Shown one piece after another: positions 33,747 through 41,465 of a stretch of 64,000 bases of DNA (its first letter is position 1; each line of letters opens with the position of its first letter). The stretch comes from Virgisporangium ochraceum (GTDB lineage Bacteria > Actinomycetota > Actinomycetes > Mycobacteriales > Micromonosporaceae), in the NCBI RefSeq assembly GCF_016863655.1, contig NZ_BOPH01000038.1, forward strand, positions 1 to 64,000, in the 5' to 3' direction. The position numbers were made by a program, and so were the translations under genes. The notes under the pieces are model-generated. The model ran no database searches and was not told where the DNA came from. It saw only the letters and a program-made list of their open reading frames with translations.

Positions 33747-34828
33747 GCGGGGACGCGGTCAGGCCTGCCGCAGAACGGGAGGCCGCCCCGATCGGGGCGG
33801 GCGGGCACGGCCGGCTATGGCATTCGGCGGCGCTGATTGCCGCCGCGGTCGGGTGGCTGGCGCTGTACCGGGTCAACGGGCCGTGGTGGGACCTGGTCGT
33901 CTACCGATGGCTGAACCTCGACGAGACGTCGCGGCTGGGCAGCGGGGTGCACTTTTTCCTATACGACTCGGTGAAGATCGTTCTGCTGCTGGTGGGGATC
34001 ATCTTCGTGGTCACGGTGGCCCGGTCCTACCTGAGCCTGGAACGCACCCGCGCCCTGCTGGGCGGTCGGCGCGAAGGCATCGCCAACGTGGCCGCAGCCG
34101 GGCTGGGTGTGGCCACACCGTTCTGCTCGTGTTCGGCGGTGCCGGCGTTCATCGGCTTCGTCGCCGCAGGCGTGCCGCTCGGGGTCACCCTGTCGTTCCT
34201 GATCGCCAGCCCGATGATCAACGAGGTCGCCGTCGTACTGCTGTACGGCATGTTCGGCTTCAAGATCGCCGCCCTGTACATCGGCTCCGGACTGGTCATC
34301 GCCACGGTGGCCGGGTTCGTCCTCGGCCGGGTCTGCCCGACCAGCTGGGTCGAGCCGTTCGTCTACCAGACCACCCTGCGCGGGGCGGCCGTCGCGCCGG
34401 GGCAGCGGTTGTCCTTCGACGACCGCGTCGTGATGGGCCGGGAGGAGGTCGTGACGATCCTGCGCAGGGTGTGGCCGTACCTGCTGGCCGGCATCGGCCT
34501 GGGTGCGGTCATCCACGGGTGGGTGCCGGCGGACTTCTTCGCCCGCGTCGCCGGCCCGGACAACCCGCTCGCTCCGTTGGTCGCCGTCGTGATCGGGGTG
34601 CCGCTGTACTCCAACGCCGCCGGTGTCCTGCCCCTGGTCGAGGTGCTGCACGCCAAAGGCGTCGCGATGGGCACCGTGCTGGCGTTCATGATGAGCGTCG
34701 TCGCGTTGTCGCTGCCCGAACTGATCCTGTTGCGCCGCGTCCTCAAGCTTCAGCTGCTGGCCGCCTTCGTCGGCGTGGTCGCCGCCGGGATCCTCGCCAC
34801 CGGCTACCTGTTCAACGCCATCCTGTAG
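33743..34828 (+). CDS. ArsP-type permease
   Basis: A 361-residue permease with about eight to ten membrane helices of the DUF318/ArsP superfamily. The signature TPFCSCSAVPAFIGFVAAGVPLG (about residues 124-146) contains the conserved CSC motif, and a second-half counterpart GVPLYSNAAGVLPLVEVL is present. ArsP proteins export trivalent organoarsenicals, and homologues are annotated only as permeases. Coupled to arsR upstream by GTGA overlap and followed 10 bases later by a small thioredoxin-like gene, the usual partner of this permease group. Substrate in this organism is inferred. Confidence 0.82.
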   Translation: MSGDAVRPAAEREAAPIGAGGHGRLWHSAALIAAAVGWLALYRVNGPWWDLVVYRWLNLDETSRLGSGVHFFLYDSVKIVLLLVGIIFVVTVARSYLSLERTRALLGGRREGIANVAAAGLGVATPFCSCSAVPAFIGFVAAGVPLGVTLSFLIASPMINEVAVVLLYGMFGFKIAALYIGSGLVIATVAGFVLGRVCPTSWVEPFVYQTTLRGAAVAPGQRLSFDDRVVMGREEVVTILRRVWPYLLAGIGLGAVIHGWVPADFFARVAGPDNPLAPLVAVVIGVPLYSNAAGVLPLVEVLHAKGVAMGTVLAFMMSVVALSLPELILLRRVLKLQLLAAFVGVVAAGILATGYLFNAIL

Positions 34829-34838
34829 GGAGCGCACA

Positions 34839-35087
34839 ATGATGCACATCAAGATCCTCGGTCCTGGCTGCGGTAACTGCCACGCCCTGGAACGAGTCAC
34901 CCGCGACGCGGTCACCGACCTGGGCATCACCGCCGAGATCATCGCCGTCACCGACTACCCGACCATCGTCGGCTACGGGGTGATGAGCACGCCCGCCCTC
35001 GTCATCGACGAACAGGTCGTGCTCTCCGGCCGGATCCCCAGCACGGACCAGATCCACGAGCTTCTCGGCGGCGCCTGGACCAGGTAG
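34839..35087 (+). CDS. Small thioredoxin-fold protein (redox-active disulfide protein 2 family)
   Basis: An 82-residue thioredoxin/glutaredoxin-like protein with the active site GPGCGNCHALE (CGNC) right after the first strand (HIKILGPGC), a cis-proline strand MSTPALVID and the closing helix. Such proteins accompany ArsP-type permeases and probably reduce or deliver the metalloid. ATG 34839 (a second ATG follows directly) is 10 bases after the permease stop. It ends the operon before the hairpin at 35141. Confidence 0.87.
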   Translation: MMHIKILGPGCGNCHALERVTRDAVTDLGITAEIIAVTDYPTIVGYGVMSTPALVIDEQVVLSGRIPSTDQIHELLGGAWTR

Positions 35088-35140
35088 GGCCCTCCGCGCT
35101 TGGCGGCGGCGGGTTCGGGATGGGCTGGACTCTCATTCGG

Positions 35141-35170
35141 GTGGGCCGCCGGCGCGCTCGGCGGACCCAC
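35141..35170. terminator. Terminator between convergent metal-response operons
   Basis: GTGGGCCGCCG (35141-35151) pairs with CGGCGGACCCAC (35159-35170) apart from one bulged A, with a 7-base loop. It lies between the thioredoxin-like gene and the end of the cysteine-rich peptide gene and can serve both. Confidence 0.65.
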
Positions 35171-35184
35171 GGTGTCGGCTGGGG

Positions 35185-35247
35185 TCAGTCGCAGCAGTCG
35201 GGCGGACAGTCGTCCTCGCAGCAGGACAGGTTGATCAGGTCAGTCAT
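35185..35247 (-). CDS. 20-residue cysteine-rich peptide coupled to a MerR gene
   Basis: A 21-codon frame, ATG 35247 to TGA 35185, encodes MTDLINLS followed by CCEDDCPPDCCD. Five of 20 residues are cysteine (9, 10, 14, 18, 19) and six are Asp/Glu. The start codon overlaps the MerR gene end by eight bases, and a near-perfect Shine-Dalgarno sequence (GGAGAGGAGGTG) lies six bases upstream, within the last codons of merR. This signal is stronger than that of most genes here and argues that the peptide is made. A thiol/acidic metal-binding role, as a buffer or chaperone for the metal sensed by MerR, is inferred. I recognise no described family. Confidence 0.72.
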   Translation of the reverse strand: MTDLINLSCCEDDCPPDCCD

Positions 35248-35686
35248 CGTGGTTCACCTCCTCTCCAGCCGGTGGGCACCACACGCCCGGTACGGGCGGT
35301 GAACAGTCGGCGGTCGGCAGGCCGTCGATCATCGCGACCATCTCCGACCGCAGAGCGGCGAGCCGGGCCATCTCGGCGTCGAGCTCGGCGAGTCGGCGCT
35401 GGAGCAGTTGCTCGGCCGGCTCGCAGGGACAGCTGCCGGTGTCGCGGATGGCGAGCAACTGCTGGATGTCGGCCAGTCGAAGGCCGAGCCGCTGGGCGCC
35501 CTGGATGAACCTCATCCGGTCGACGGCGGTCTCGTCGTAGGTCCGGTACCCGGACGACGTGCGAGCCGGAGCCTGCAGGAGCCCGGCCCGCTCGTAGTAC
35601 CGGACTGTGTCGGCCCTGACGCCGACCGCCTCGGCGAGCTCGCCGACCCGCAGCCCGTTCGATGTCCCGGTGACCGTGGTGCTCAT
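35240..35686 (-). CDS. MerR-family metal-responsive regulator
   Basis: 148 residues. The MerR HTH is RVGELAEAVGVRADTVRYYERAGLLQAPARTSSGYRTYDETAVDRMRFI (about 13-61), followed by a coiled dimerisation helix. Cysteines occur in GSCPCEPAEQ at the loop position used by ZntR/CueR/MerR for metal binding, and more lie in the tail (ADCSPP and VWCPP). No Shine-Dalgarno sequence precedes ATG 35686; the predicted start of transcription coincides with it, so the mRNA is probably leaderless. It is followed by the overlapping cysteine-rich peptide gene. The metal sensed is not known. Confidence 0.88.
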   Translation of the reverse strand: MSTTVTGTSNGLRVGELAEAVGVRADTVRYYERAGLLQAPARTSSGYRTYDETAVDRMRFIQGAQRLGLRLADIQQLLAIRDTGSCPCEPAEQLLQRRLAELDAEMARLAALRSEMVAMIDGLPTADCSPPVPGVWCPPAGEEVNHDD

Positions 35687-35692
35687 GGGGTC

Positions 35693-35724
35693 ACGGTAAA
35701 CCTTGGAGCCCGGTCCAACGTCAA
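35693..35724 (-). promoter_or_regulatory. MerR-type promoter/operator of the regulator-peptide operon
   Basis: Reading the minus strand, -35 TTGACG (35724-35719) and -10 TACCGT (35698-35693) are separated by a long 20-bp spacer that holds the dyad TTGGA-N6-TCCAA (35703-35718). The long spacer with central dyad is the hallmark of MerR-activated promoters. Confidence 0.7.
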
Positions 35725-35765
35725 GCCGACCTTCCGCTCCGGCGAGGGGCCGATCCGACCCGGAC

Positions 35766-35800
35766 TTGACTGCGCAAACATAACTCAGCCATAGTTGAGT
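35766..35800 (+). promoter_or_regulatory. ArsR-repressed, probably leaderless promoter
   Basis: TTGACT (35766-35771) and CATAGT (35790-35795) with an 18-bp spacer. The dyad ACTCA-N8-TGAGT (35783-35800) overlaps the -10 box. The ATG at 35803 falls about where transcription should begin, and no Shine-Dalgarno sequence is present. Confidence 0.65.
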
Positions 35801-35802
35801 CA

Positions 35803-36519
35803 ATGAACGCTGAGTCTGCCTCCGTGGAAGCCCGCGCTCGGGTACACGCCGCGCTCGGCGATCCGGCCCGGTTGGCGATCGTCGACGCACTGCGAATCGG
35901 TGACGCCTCCCCCGGCGAGATCGCCGACCAGCTCGGCATGGCGACCAACCTCGTGGCCCATCACGTCAAGGTCCTGGACGAGGCCGGCCTGGTGGCGAGG
36001 ACCCGCTCCGAGGGCGACCGGCGCCGCACCTACCTGCGCCTGCGGCCGGAGACTTTGGCCCTGCTCGGGCCACCGCACCTGTCCGCCGAAAGGGTCGTGT
36101 TCGTCTGCACCCACAACTCCGCCCGGTCCCAGCTCGCTGCGGCCCTGTGGCGTGAGCGGACCGGCGGGCCGGTGGCGTCCGCAGGCACCCACCCTGCGGC
36201 GCGCGTCCACCCGCGAGCACTCAAGGTCGGGCACCGGCACGGCCTGGCTCTCGATCCGGCCGCGACCGCCCACCTCGACGACGTCGCCCAACCCGGCGAC
36301 CTGCTCATCGCCGTGTGCGACAACGCCCACGAAGACCTCACCGGCGCGCACCGGGCGCAACTGCACTGGTCGGTGCCCGACCCGGTCCGGGTCAACACCG
36401 ACGCCGCCTTCGAAGCCGCCTACACCGACCTCGCCGACCGCATCGACCGGCTGGTTCCGGCCATCACGCCCGGCCCCGTTCGTGCACCGCAGCCCCGGAA
36501 AGGGGACCACCATGACTGA
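35803..36519 (+). CDS. ArsR-type regulator fused to a low-molecular-weight phosphatase/arsenate reductase domain
   Basis: 238 residues. Residues 1-85 are a winged helix (GDPARLAIVDALRIGDASPGEIADQLGMATNLVAHHVKVLDEAGLV). Residues 97-225 are a LMW-PTPase-like domain with the P-loop Cys102-T-H-N-S-A-Arg108 and a general-acid Asp in VPDPV. The CVC arsenite motif is absent from the HTH. ArsR-phosphatase fusions occur in actinobacterial ars operons. The enzyme half may be a sensor or an arsenate reductase of the mycothiol-dependent type. Its stop overlaps the next ATG by eight bases, the same coupling as in the MerR/peptide pair. Confidence 0.88.
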   Translation: MNAESASVEARARVHAALGDPARLAIVDALRIGDASPGEIADQLGMATNLVAHHVKVLDEAGLVARTRSEGDRRRTYLRLRPETLALLGPPHLSAERVVFVCTHNSARSQLAAALWRERTGGPVASAGTHPAARVHPRALKVGHRHGLALDPAATAHLDDVAQPGDLLIAVCDNAHEDLTGAHRAQLHWSVPDPVRVNTDAAFEAAYTDLADRIDRLVPAITPGPVRAPQPRKGDHHD

Positions 36520-37174
36520 CACGACCACCTACGAGCACCGCGATCTGTCCGTCGACCAGCAGCTCGCCCTGCGCACCGCCGCGACGCGGCTGGGTCGTGA
36601 GTTCGACGGCACCTACGGCACGGAGACCATCGAACGGTTCCTGTACACCAGCTACGACCAGTTCGCCAACCGCAGCACCGTCCCCAACTTCCTGCCGCTG
36701 CTGGCCGAACGGTTCGCCAGGCAGCGGCTGCAGGCGCTGGCCCGGGTCGAGGGACACCAGCGTGACGGCAAGCCGGTCGTGCTGTTCCTGTGCACCCACA
36801 ACGCCGGCCGGTCCCAGATGGCCCTCGGCTTCTTCACCCACCTCGCCGGTGATCGTGCGCTGGCCTGGTCCGGTGGTTCGGAACCCGGCACCGAGATCAA
36901 CCGCTCCGCCGTCGCCGCGATGGCCGAACGCGGCATCGACATCACCGGTGAATACCCGAAGCCGTGGACCGACGAGATCGTCCGCGCCGCCGACGTCGTC
37001 ATCACGATGGGCTGCGGCGACGCGTGCCCGATCTTCCCCGGCACGCGCTACGAGAACTGGGACCTGGAGGACCCCGCCGGCCAGAGTGTGGAGGCGGTCC
37101 GGCCGATCCGCGACGAGATCGAACGGCGCGTCCGGGTCCTGCTCGACCAGCTCGACGTCCCGGCGACCCGGTGA
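36512..37174 (+). CDS. arsC: Arsenate reductase with N-terminal helical extension
   Basis: 220 residues. Residues 12-80 form a three-helix extension (DQQLALRTAATRLGREFDGTYG and NFLPLLAERFARQRLQAL). Residues 88-215 are the LMW-PTPase-type ArsC domain with Cys94-T-H-N-A-G-Arg100 and the second pair of cysteines in MGCGDACPIFPG, as in thioredoxin- or mycoredoxin-coupled arsenate reductases. The same extension is known in corynebacterial and related actinobacterial ArsC proteins. AAAGGGG precedes ATG 36512. Coupled upstream to the regulator-phosphatase fusion and downstream (GTGA) to the aquaglyceroporin, giving reduction plus As(III) exit. Confidence 0.92.
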   Translation: MTDTTTYEHRDLSVDQQLALRTAATRLGREFDGTYGTETIERFLYTSYDQFANRSTVPNFLPLLAERFARQRLQALARVEGHQRDGKPVVLFLCTHNAGRSQMALGFFTHLAGDRALAWSGGSEPGTEINRSAVAAMAERGIDITGEYPKPWTDEIVRAADVVITMGCGDACPIFPGTRYENWDLEDPAGQSVEAVRPIRDEIERRVRVLLDQLDVPATR

Positions 37175-37923
37175 ACCGTCCAGTCTTGTGGCGACGGCTG
37201 CTGGCCGAGTTCGTCGGCACCGCGCTGCTCGTTACCGCCGTCGTCGGTTCCGGCATCATGGCCACCACCCTGTCGCCCGATGATGTCGGCCTGCAGCTGT
37301 TGGAGAACTCCGTCGCCACCGCGTTCGCGCTCGGTGCGCTGATCCTCATGTTCGGACCGGTGTCCGGGGCCCATTTCAACCCGGTCGTGTCCGCGGCCGA
37401 CTGGTTCCTCGGCCGTCGCGCCCGGACGGGACTGACCGCCACGGATCTCGGCGGGTACGTCCTCGCACAGACGGCGGGAGCGATCGCCGGGGCCGTGCTG
37501 GCCAACCTCATGTTCGACCTGTCCGCCGTGGACTTCTCCGGCAAGGACCGGGCGGCCGGACACCTGTGGCTCGGCGAGGTCGTCGCCACCGTCGGTCTGC
37601 TCACGCTCATCTTCGCCCTGGCCCGCTCCGGCCGGGCGGCCGTCGCGCCGGCGGCCGTCGGTGCCTACATCGGCGCTGCGTACTGGTTCACCTCGTCGAC
37701 GAGCTTCGCCAACCCGGCCGTCACGGTCGGGCGGGCGTTCACCGACACCTTCGCCGGCATCGCCCCGGGCTCGGTGCCGGCGTTCGTCGTGGCCCAGCTT
37801 GTCGGCCTGGTCCTCGGCGTCGGCCTCGTGCTGGCGCTGTATCCGGACGCGGGACGCGCCGCCTACGAGGTAGTGACCCCCGCCGTCGCCGATCGGAAGA
37901 CAGTCGAGGGAGCACGCCGATGA
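37171..37923 (+). CDS. Aquaglyceroporin-like channel, probably arsenite-conducting
   Basis: A 250-residue MIP-family channel with six membrane helices and two re-entrant motifs: HFNPVVS in the first half, where the usual Asn-Pro-Ala reads Asn-Pro-Val, and FANPAVT in the second half, which is canonical. GTG 37171 overlaps the arsC stop. In ars operons lacking ArsB, such channels (AqpS of Sinorhizobium) let the As(III) formed by ArsC leave the cell by diffusion. No ArsB or Acr3 pump was found in this window, consistent with that role. Confidence 0.88.
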   Translation: MNRPVLWRRLLAEFVGTALLVTAVVGSGIMATTLSPDDVGLQLLENSVATAFALGALILMFGPVSGAHFNPVVSAADWFLGRRARTGLTATDLGGYVLAQTAGAIAGAVLANLMFDLSAVDFSGKDRAAGHLWLGEVVATVGLLTLIFALARSGRAAVAPAAVGAYIGAAYWFTSSTSFANPAVTVGRAFTDTFAGIAPGSVPAFVVAQLVGLVLGVGLVLALYPDAGRAAYEVVTPAVADRKTVEGARR

Positions 37924-39328
37924 AGCTGCTCGTCATCGGCGGCAGCGACGCCGGCATCAGCGCCGGGCTGGCCGCCCGCGAGCTCGATCCGGGCGGTGAG
38001 GTGACGTTGCTCGTCGCGGACGAGTATCCGAACTTCAGCATCTGCGGGATCCCGTACCACGTCTCGGGTGAGGTGCCGCACTGGCGCAACCTCGCCCACC
38101 GCACCGCGGGAGACCTCGAAGCGGCCGGTCTGCGGCTGCGGCTCGGCATCGCGTCGTCGCGCTCGACCCGCCAGCGCACGCGGTCACGGTTCGTACGCCC
38201 GACGGCGAAACGGTGTCGATGGCCTACGACCGGCTGATGATCGGAACGGGCGCGACGCCGGTGCGACCCCCGATCGCCGGGCTCGACGGACTCGGGCCGG
38301 CCGACGGCGTCCATGTCCTGCACACCATGGGGGACACCTTCGCTCTGCTGCGCTCGATCGAGCAGCGCAAGGCCCGTTCGGCGGTGATCGTCGGTGCCGG
38401 GTACATCGGGCTGGAAATGTCCGAGGCGCTGACCGCTCGTGGACTGCAGGTCACGCTGCTCGAACAACTCGACCAGGTCATGCCCACCATCGACCCGGAG
38501 CTCGCCGAACCGTTGGCCGAGCACCTGGTGGAACGCGGCGTCTCCGTCCACCACGGCACGAAGGTGCGTGCGATCGCCGCCGACGACGGCAAGCTCGGTG
38601 TCGACACCGACACCGACCGGTTCCACGGCGACATCGTTCTGGTTGTCGCCGGTGTGCGACCGGATGTGCAGCTGGCGGCGGACGCAGGTGCCGCGCTCGG
38701 CGTGCGGGGCGCGATCGCCGTGGACCGGCGGATGCGCACCACGCTGCCCGACGTCTACGCGGCAGGGGACTGCGTGCACACCTACCACCGGCTGCTGGAC
38801 GCCGACGTCTACCTGCCGCTCGGTTCGACCGCGCACAAGCAGGGCCGGGTCGCCGGCATCAATGCCGTCGGTGGAGACGCCGTGTTCGCCGGATCGTTGG
38901 GCACGCAGGCCGTCAAGGTGTTCGACCTCGTCGCGGCCGGAACGGGCCTACGGGATGACACCGCCCGCACCGCGGGCTTCGCCCCGTTGACCGTGGCGAT
39001 CACGGCGGACGACCACAAGGCGTACTACCCGGGCGCCACGCCGATCCGCGTCCGCGTCACCGGGGACCGCCGGTCCGGACGGCTCCTCGGCGCACAACTG
39101 CTGGGCAGTCACGGCGCCGAGATCGCCAAACGCATCGACATCTTCGCCACCGCGATCAGCTACGGCGCCGCCGTCCACGACATCGAACACCTCGACCTGT
39201 CCTACACCCCGCCACTGGGCAGCCCATGGGACGCTGTCCAGATCGCCGCGACCGCATGGACCCGCACCGCCCACATGATGATGGAGAGGGCCGCGGACAC
39301 TCGTCGGCCCCGAGCGAAGGTGACATGA
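37921..39328 (+). pseudogene. FAD-dependent NADH oxidase/CoA-disulfide reductase-like gene with one frameshift
   Basis: The N-terminal frame (ATG 37921) has the FAD motif KLLVIGGSDAGISAG and SICGIPYHVSGEVP, where the Cys matches the redox cysteine of CoA-disulfide reductases. After LRLRLG (about 38147) the frame turns into non-family sequence and stops at 38237. The frame carrying VVALDPPAHAVTVRTPDGETVSMAYDRLMIGTGA continues without gaps to TGA 39328, including VIVGAGYIGLEMSEAL and YAAGDCV. Adding one base near 38147 (GGCATCGC read as GGCCATCGC) restores a single protein of about 469 residues. It is either a very young pseudogene or an assembly error. ATG overlaps the aquaglyceroporin stop. 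Confidence 0.85.
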
Positions 39329-39329
39329 C

Positions 39330-39749
39330 ATGCCTGACCAGACCTTCGACAAGCCCAGCGTCCTGTTCGTCTGTGTCCACAACGCCGGCCGGTCCCAGAT
39401 GGCCGCCGGCTGGCTGCGGCATATTGCTGGTGACTCGGTCGAGGTCCGCTCCGCCGGGTCCGAACCTGCCGACCAGATCAACCCGGTCGCCGTCGAGGCG
39501 ATGCGTGAGGTCGGTATCGACATCACCGCGCAGACGCCGCGCAGGCTCGACTACGCCACGGCCGAGTCCTCCGACGTGCTGGTGTCGATGGGATGCGGGG
39601 ACGCGTGTCCGGTCTTCCCGGGTAAGCGGTACCTGGACTGGGATCTGGACGACCCGGCCGGGCAGGGTATCGACGCCGTCCGCCGGATCCGCGACGACAT
39701 CCGGGGCCGGGTCGAGAAGCTGGTGTCGGAGCTCGACGTCGCTCAGTGA
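39330..39749 (+). CDS. arsC: Arsenate reductase ArsC (LMW-phosphatase fold)
   Basis: 139 residues, the single-domain length. The P-loop is Cys15-V-H-N-A-G-Arg21, and the second redox pair is Cys89/Cys93 in MGCGDACPVFPG, as in the Staphylococcus pI258/Bacillus ArsC class that ends in a triple-cysteine relay. It closely resembles the C-terminal domain of the enzyme at 36512, so the operon has two reductases. One base separates it from the oxidoreductase stop, and its last seven bases overlap the convergent flavoprotein pseudogene. Confidence 0.93.
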   Translation: MPDQTFDKPSVLFVCVHNAGRSQMAAGWLRHIAGDSVEVRSAGSEPADQINPVAVEAMREVGIDITAQTPRRLDYATAESSDVLVSMGCGDACPVFPGKRYLDWDLDDPAGQGIDAVRRIRDDIRGRVEKLVSELDVAQ

Positions 39750-40671
39750 ACGGGCTGGCGTCCGGATCGCTGACGGACGAGGGCCGTCAGCACGTGGGCC
39801 GCGTCCCGGCCGACGCCGCGTAGCGTGGCCGAGGCCAGACTGCGCTGGTGCTCCAGCCCCACGAACCCCAGACCAGGCACGTCGGTGGACACGCCGCCAC
39901 GGTGCTCCGGCTGGTCGGCCACGCCGAGGTAGCCGAGGCCTGGTCGGTAGCCGGTGGCGAGGATGAGCGCGTCGACGCGTTCGCGGGTCTCGTCTGTCCA
40001 CAGTAGACGGTCGCCGTCGATGCGGGTGAACAGCGGCCGGTGGTCGGGGCGGCCGGCCCGGACGGCGGCCTGGTAGCGGCCGTCGTCGATGACCGGGACT
40101 CTGCTGCTCTTGAGGATTCGGGGGCCGAGGGGCGAGGTGTCCAGGCCGGTGCGGTCGAGCCACCAGTGGAAGTCCCGGCCGAGGATGCGTTGCCGCTGCC
40201 ACCGCAGTGGTTTGCGGGTGGTGATCGTGACGTCGGCGACCGTGGCGAGTTCGGTGGCGATCTGGACCGCGGGAGTTGCCCCCACCGACCACCACGACCC
40301 GTCGGCCGGCGAACGTTTCCGGTGTCCGGTACTGCGAGGAGTGCAGGACGGTGCCCTCGAACGTGTCGAGGCCGGGCAGGTGCGGGCGGTGCGGCGTGCT
40401 GAAGCTGCCGGCGGCTGCGATCACCAGTGGGGCTTCGATCGTGGTGCCGCCGGTGGGTACCGGTCGGGGTCGCCGGGAACGGCATGCCGGGCAGGGACGA
40501 GAACCGGGCCGGTGAGAACAGCGTGAGGCTGTCGTAGTAGTGCGGCCATGACCCGCCGGCCTGTGCGAACACGTCGAGGACCAGCGGGTGTAGCCCCATG
40601 GTGCGGGCGGTGTGGGCGGTGGCGAGGCCGGCCTGGCCGCCACCGACGATCACGAGGTCTGGGGATGTCAT
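39743..40671 (-). pseudogene. Broken flavin-containing monooxygenase-like gene
   Basis: MTSPDLVIVGGGQAGLATAHTARTMGLHPLVLD starts a good FAD motif at ATG 40671 and runs to PGMPFP (about 40480). Family-like sequence then appears briefly in a second frame (GDPDRYP), continues in a third (IEAPLVIAAAGSFSTPHRPHLPGLDTFEGTVLHSSQYRTPETFAGRRVVVVGGGNS) and ends in yet another (AVQIATELATVADVTITTRKPLRWQ to the stop at 39743). About 50 residues are missing between PFP and TIEAP. At least two frameshifts and a deletion make it inactive. Related to the ArsO-like flavoproteins of ars loci, such as the intact gene at 41587. Confidence 0.85.
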
Positions 40672-40684
40672 GCCGGCTAATGTA

Positions 40685-40706
40685 TCGTCATATCGGAAGA
40701 TGACGA
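40685..40706. promoter_or_regulatory. ArsR-type operator
   Basis: A perfect 7-bp dyad TCGTCAT-N8-ATGACGA (40685-40691, 40700-40706) between the flavoprotein pseudogene and the divergent regulator gene at 40733. Spacing and symmetry fit an ArsR/SmtB dimer. Confidence 0.6.
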
Positions 40707-40732
40707 AATGATGTGTGAGGAAGACTGCAGAG

Positions 40733-41065
40733 ATGGATACACCGCCGGTTCTGGACGGGGCAGCCCGCGACTTCCTCAAGGCGCTGGCCAGCGAGACGCG
40801 CCAGCAGATGATGACCGTGTTCGCCGGCGGGCGGGAGCTGACGGTCGGCGAGATCGCCGAATGCTGCGGCCTGGGACAGTCGACCACGTCGGGGCAGTTG
40901 GCGATCCTGCGCCGCGGAGGGCTGGTGCAGTCGGCCAGGGAAGGCAAACTCGTCCGCTACCGGGCCGACCCCACCTCGATCGGCGCCCGGCTCACCGAAC
41001 TGCAGGGCTACCTCGCCTGCTGCTGTCCACCCCCCTCGCCGGACGCGGGTACGCCGGAGGGCTGA
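40733..41065 (+). CDS. ArsR-family regulator with C-terminal cysteine cluster
   Basis: A 110-residue winged-helix protein: SETRQQMMTVFAGGRELTVGEIAECCGLGQSTTSGQLAILRRGGLVQSAREGKLVRYR. It lacks the CVC motif but has Cys-Cys in the HTH (AECCGLG) and a C-terminal run of three adjacent cysteines (YLACCCPPPSP). C-terminal cysteine sites occur in atypical ArsR sensors (for example those of Acidithiobacillus and Corynebacterium). It probably autoregulates through the dyad at 40685 and represses the divergent, now broken, flavoprotein gene. It ends 13 bases from the convergent arsR. Confidence 0.85.
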   Translation: MDTPPVLDGAARDFLKALASETRQQMMTVFAGGRELTVGEIAECCGLGQSTTSGQLAILRRGGLVQSAREGKLVRYRADPTSIGARLTELQGYLACCCPPPSPDAGTPEG

Positions 41066-41078
41066 AGCAGGACCCGAG

Positions 41079-41456
41079 TCAGGCGACCGGCGCTGCCGCG
41101 TCGGTCGCGAGCAGGGCTGCGAGCTGGCGCATCAGACCGGGTCGGGCCCGGTAGTACACCCAGGTGCCGCGGCGTTCGGCGTCGACGAGGCCGGCCTCGC
41201 GCAGGGTCCTGAGGTGGTGGGAGATCGTCGGACCGGACAGGTCGAATGCCGGGGTCAGGTCGCAGACGCAGGCTTCGCCGTCGGGTGCCGAGGCGATCAT
41301 CGACATCAGCTGCAGGCGGACCGGGTCGCCCAGCGCCTTGAACGCGGGCGCGAGCAGTTCCGCGGTTCCGGCCGGGATGCGGGCCTCGGCCAGCGGCGAG
41401 CAGCAGGGCTCGGCCGACAGGTCGAGGAGGGACAGACCCGAGCCTTGTTTCGACAT
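41079..41456 (-). CDS. arsR: Classical ArsR arsenite-responsive repressor
   Basis: A 125-residue repressor with the arsenite motif Cys63-Val-Cys65-Asp-Leu, recognition helix GPTISHHLRTLREAGLVDAERRGTWVYYR, and an extra N-terminal Cys18-Cys19 pair (SAEPCCSPLAEARI). It is divergent from the ArsO-like gene. The intervening 130 bp hold a -35-like TTGACA followed by an element also found at 44319 (see the promoter entries), so this repressor is the best candidate to control both transcription units. Confidence 0.92.
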   Translation of the reverse strand: MSKQGSGLSLLDLSAEPCCSPLAEARIPAGTAELLAPAFKALGDPVRLQLMSMIASAPDGEACVCDLTPAFDLSGPTISHHLRTLREAGLVDAERRGTWVYYRARPGLMRQLAALLATDAAAPVA

Positions 41457-41465
41457 TCCTCTAGG

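Noticed and set aside
33743..34828. ArsB or Acr3 arsenite pump
   Set aside because: The CSC-containing motif and size fit the ArsP/DUF318 permease superfamily, not ArsB or Acr3.
36512..37174. Frameshift or fusion at the ArsC N-terminus
   Set aside because: The N-terminal helical extension is a known feature of actinobacterial ArsC proteins, the frame is continuous and the start has a good Shine-Dalgarno sequence.
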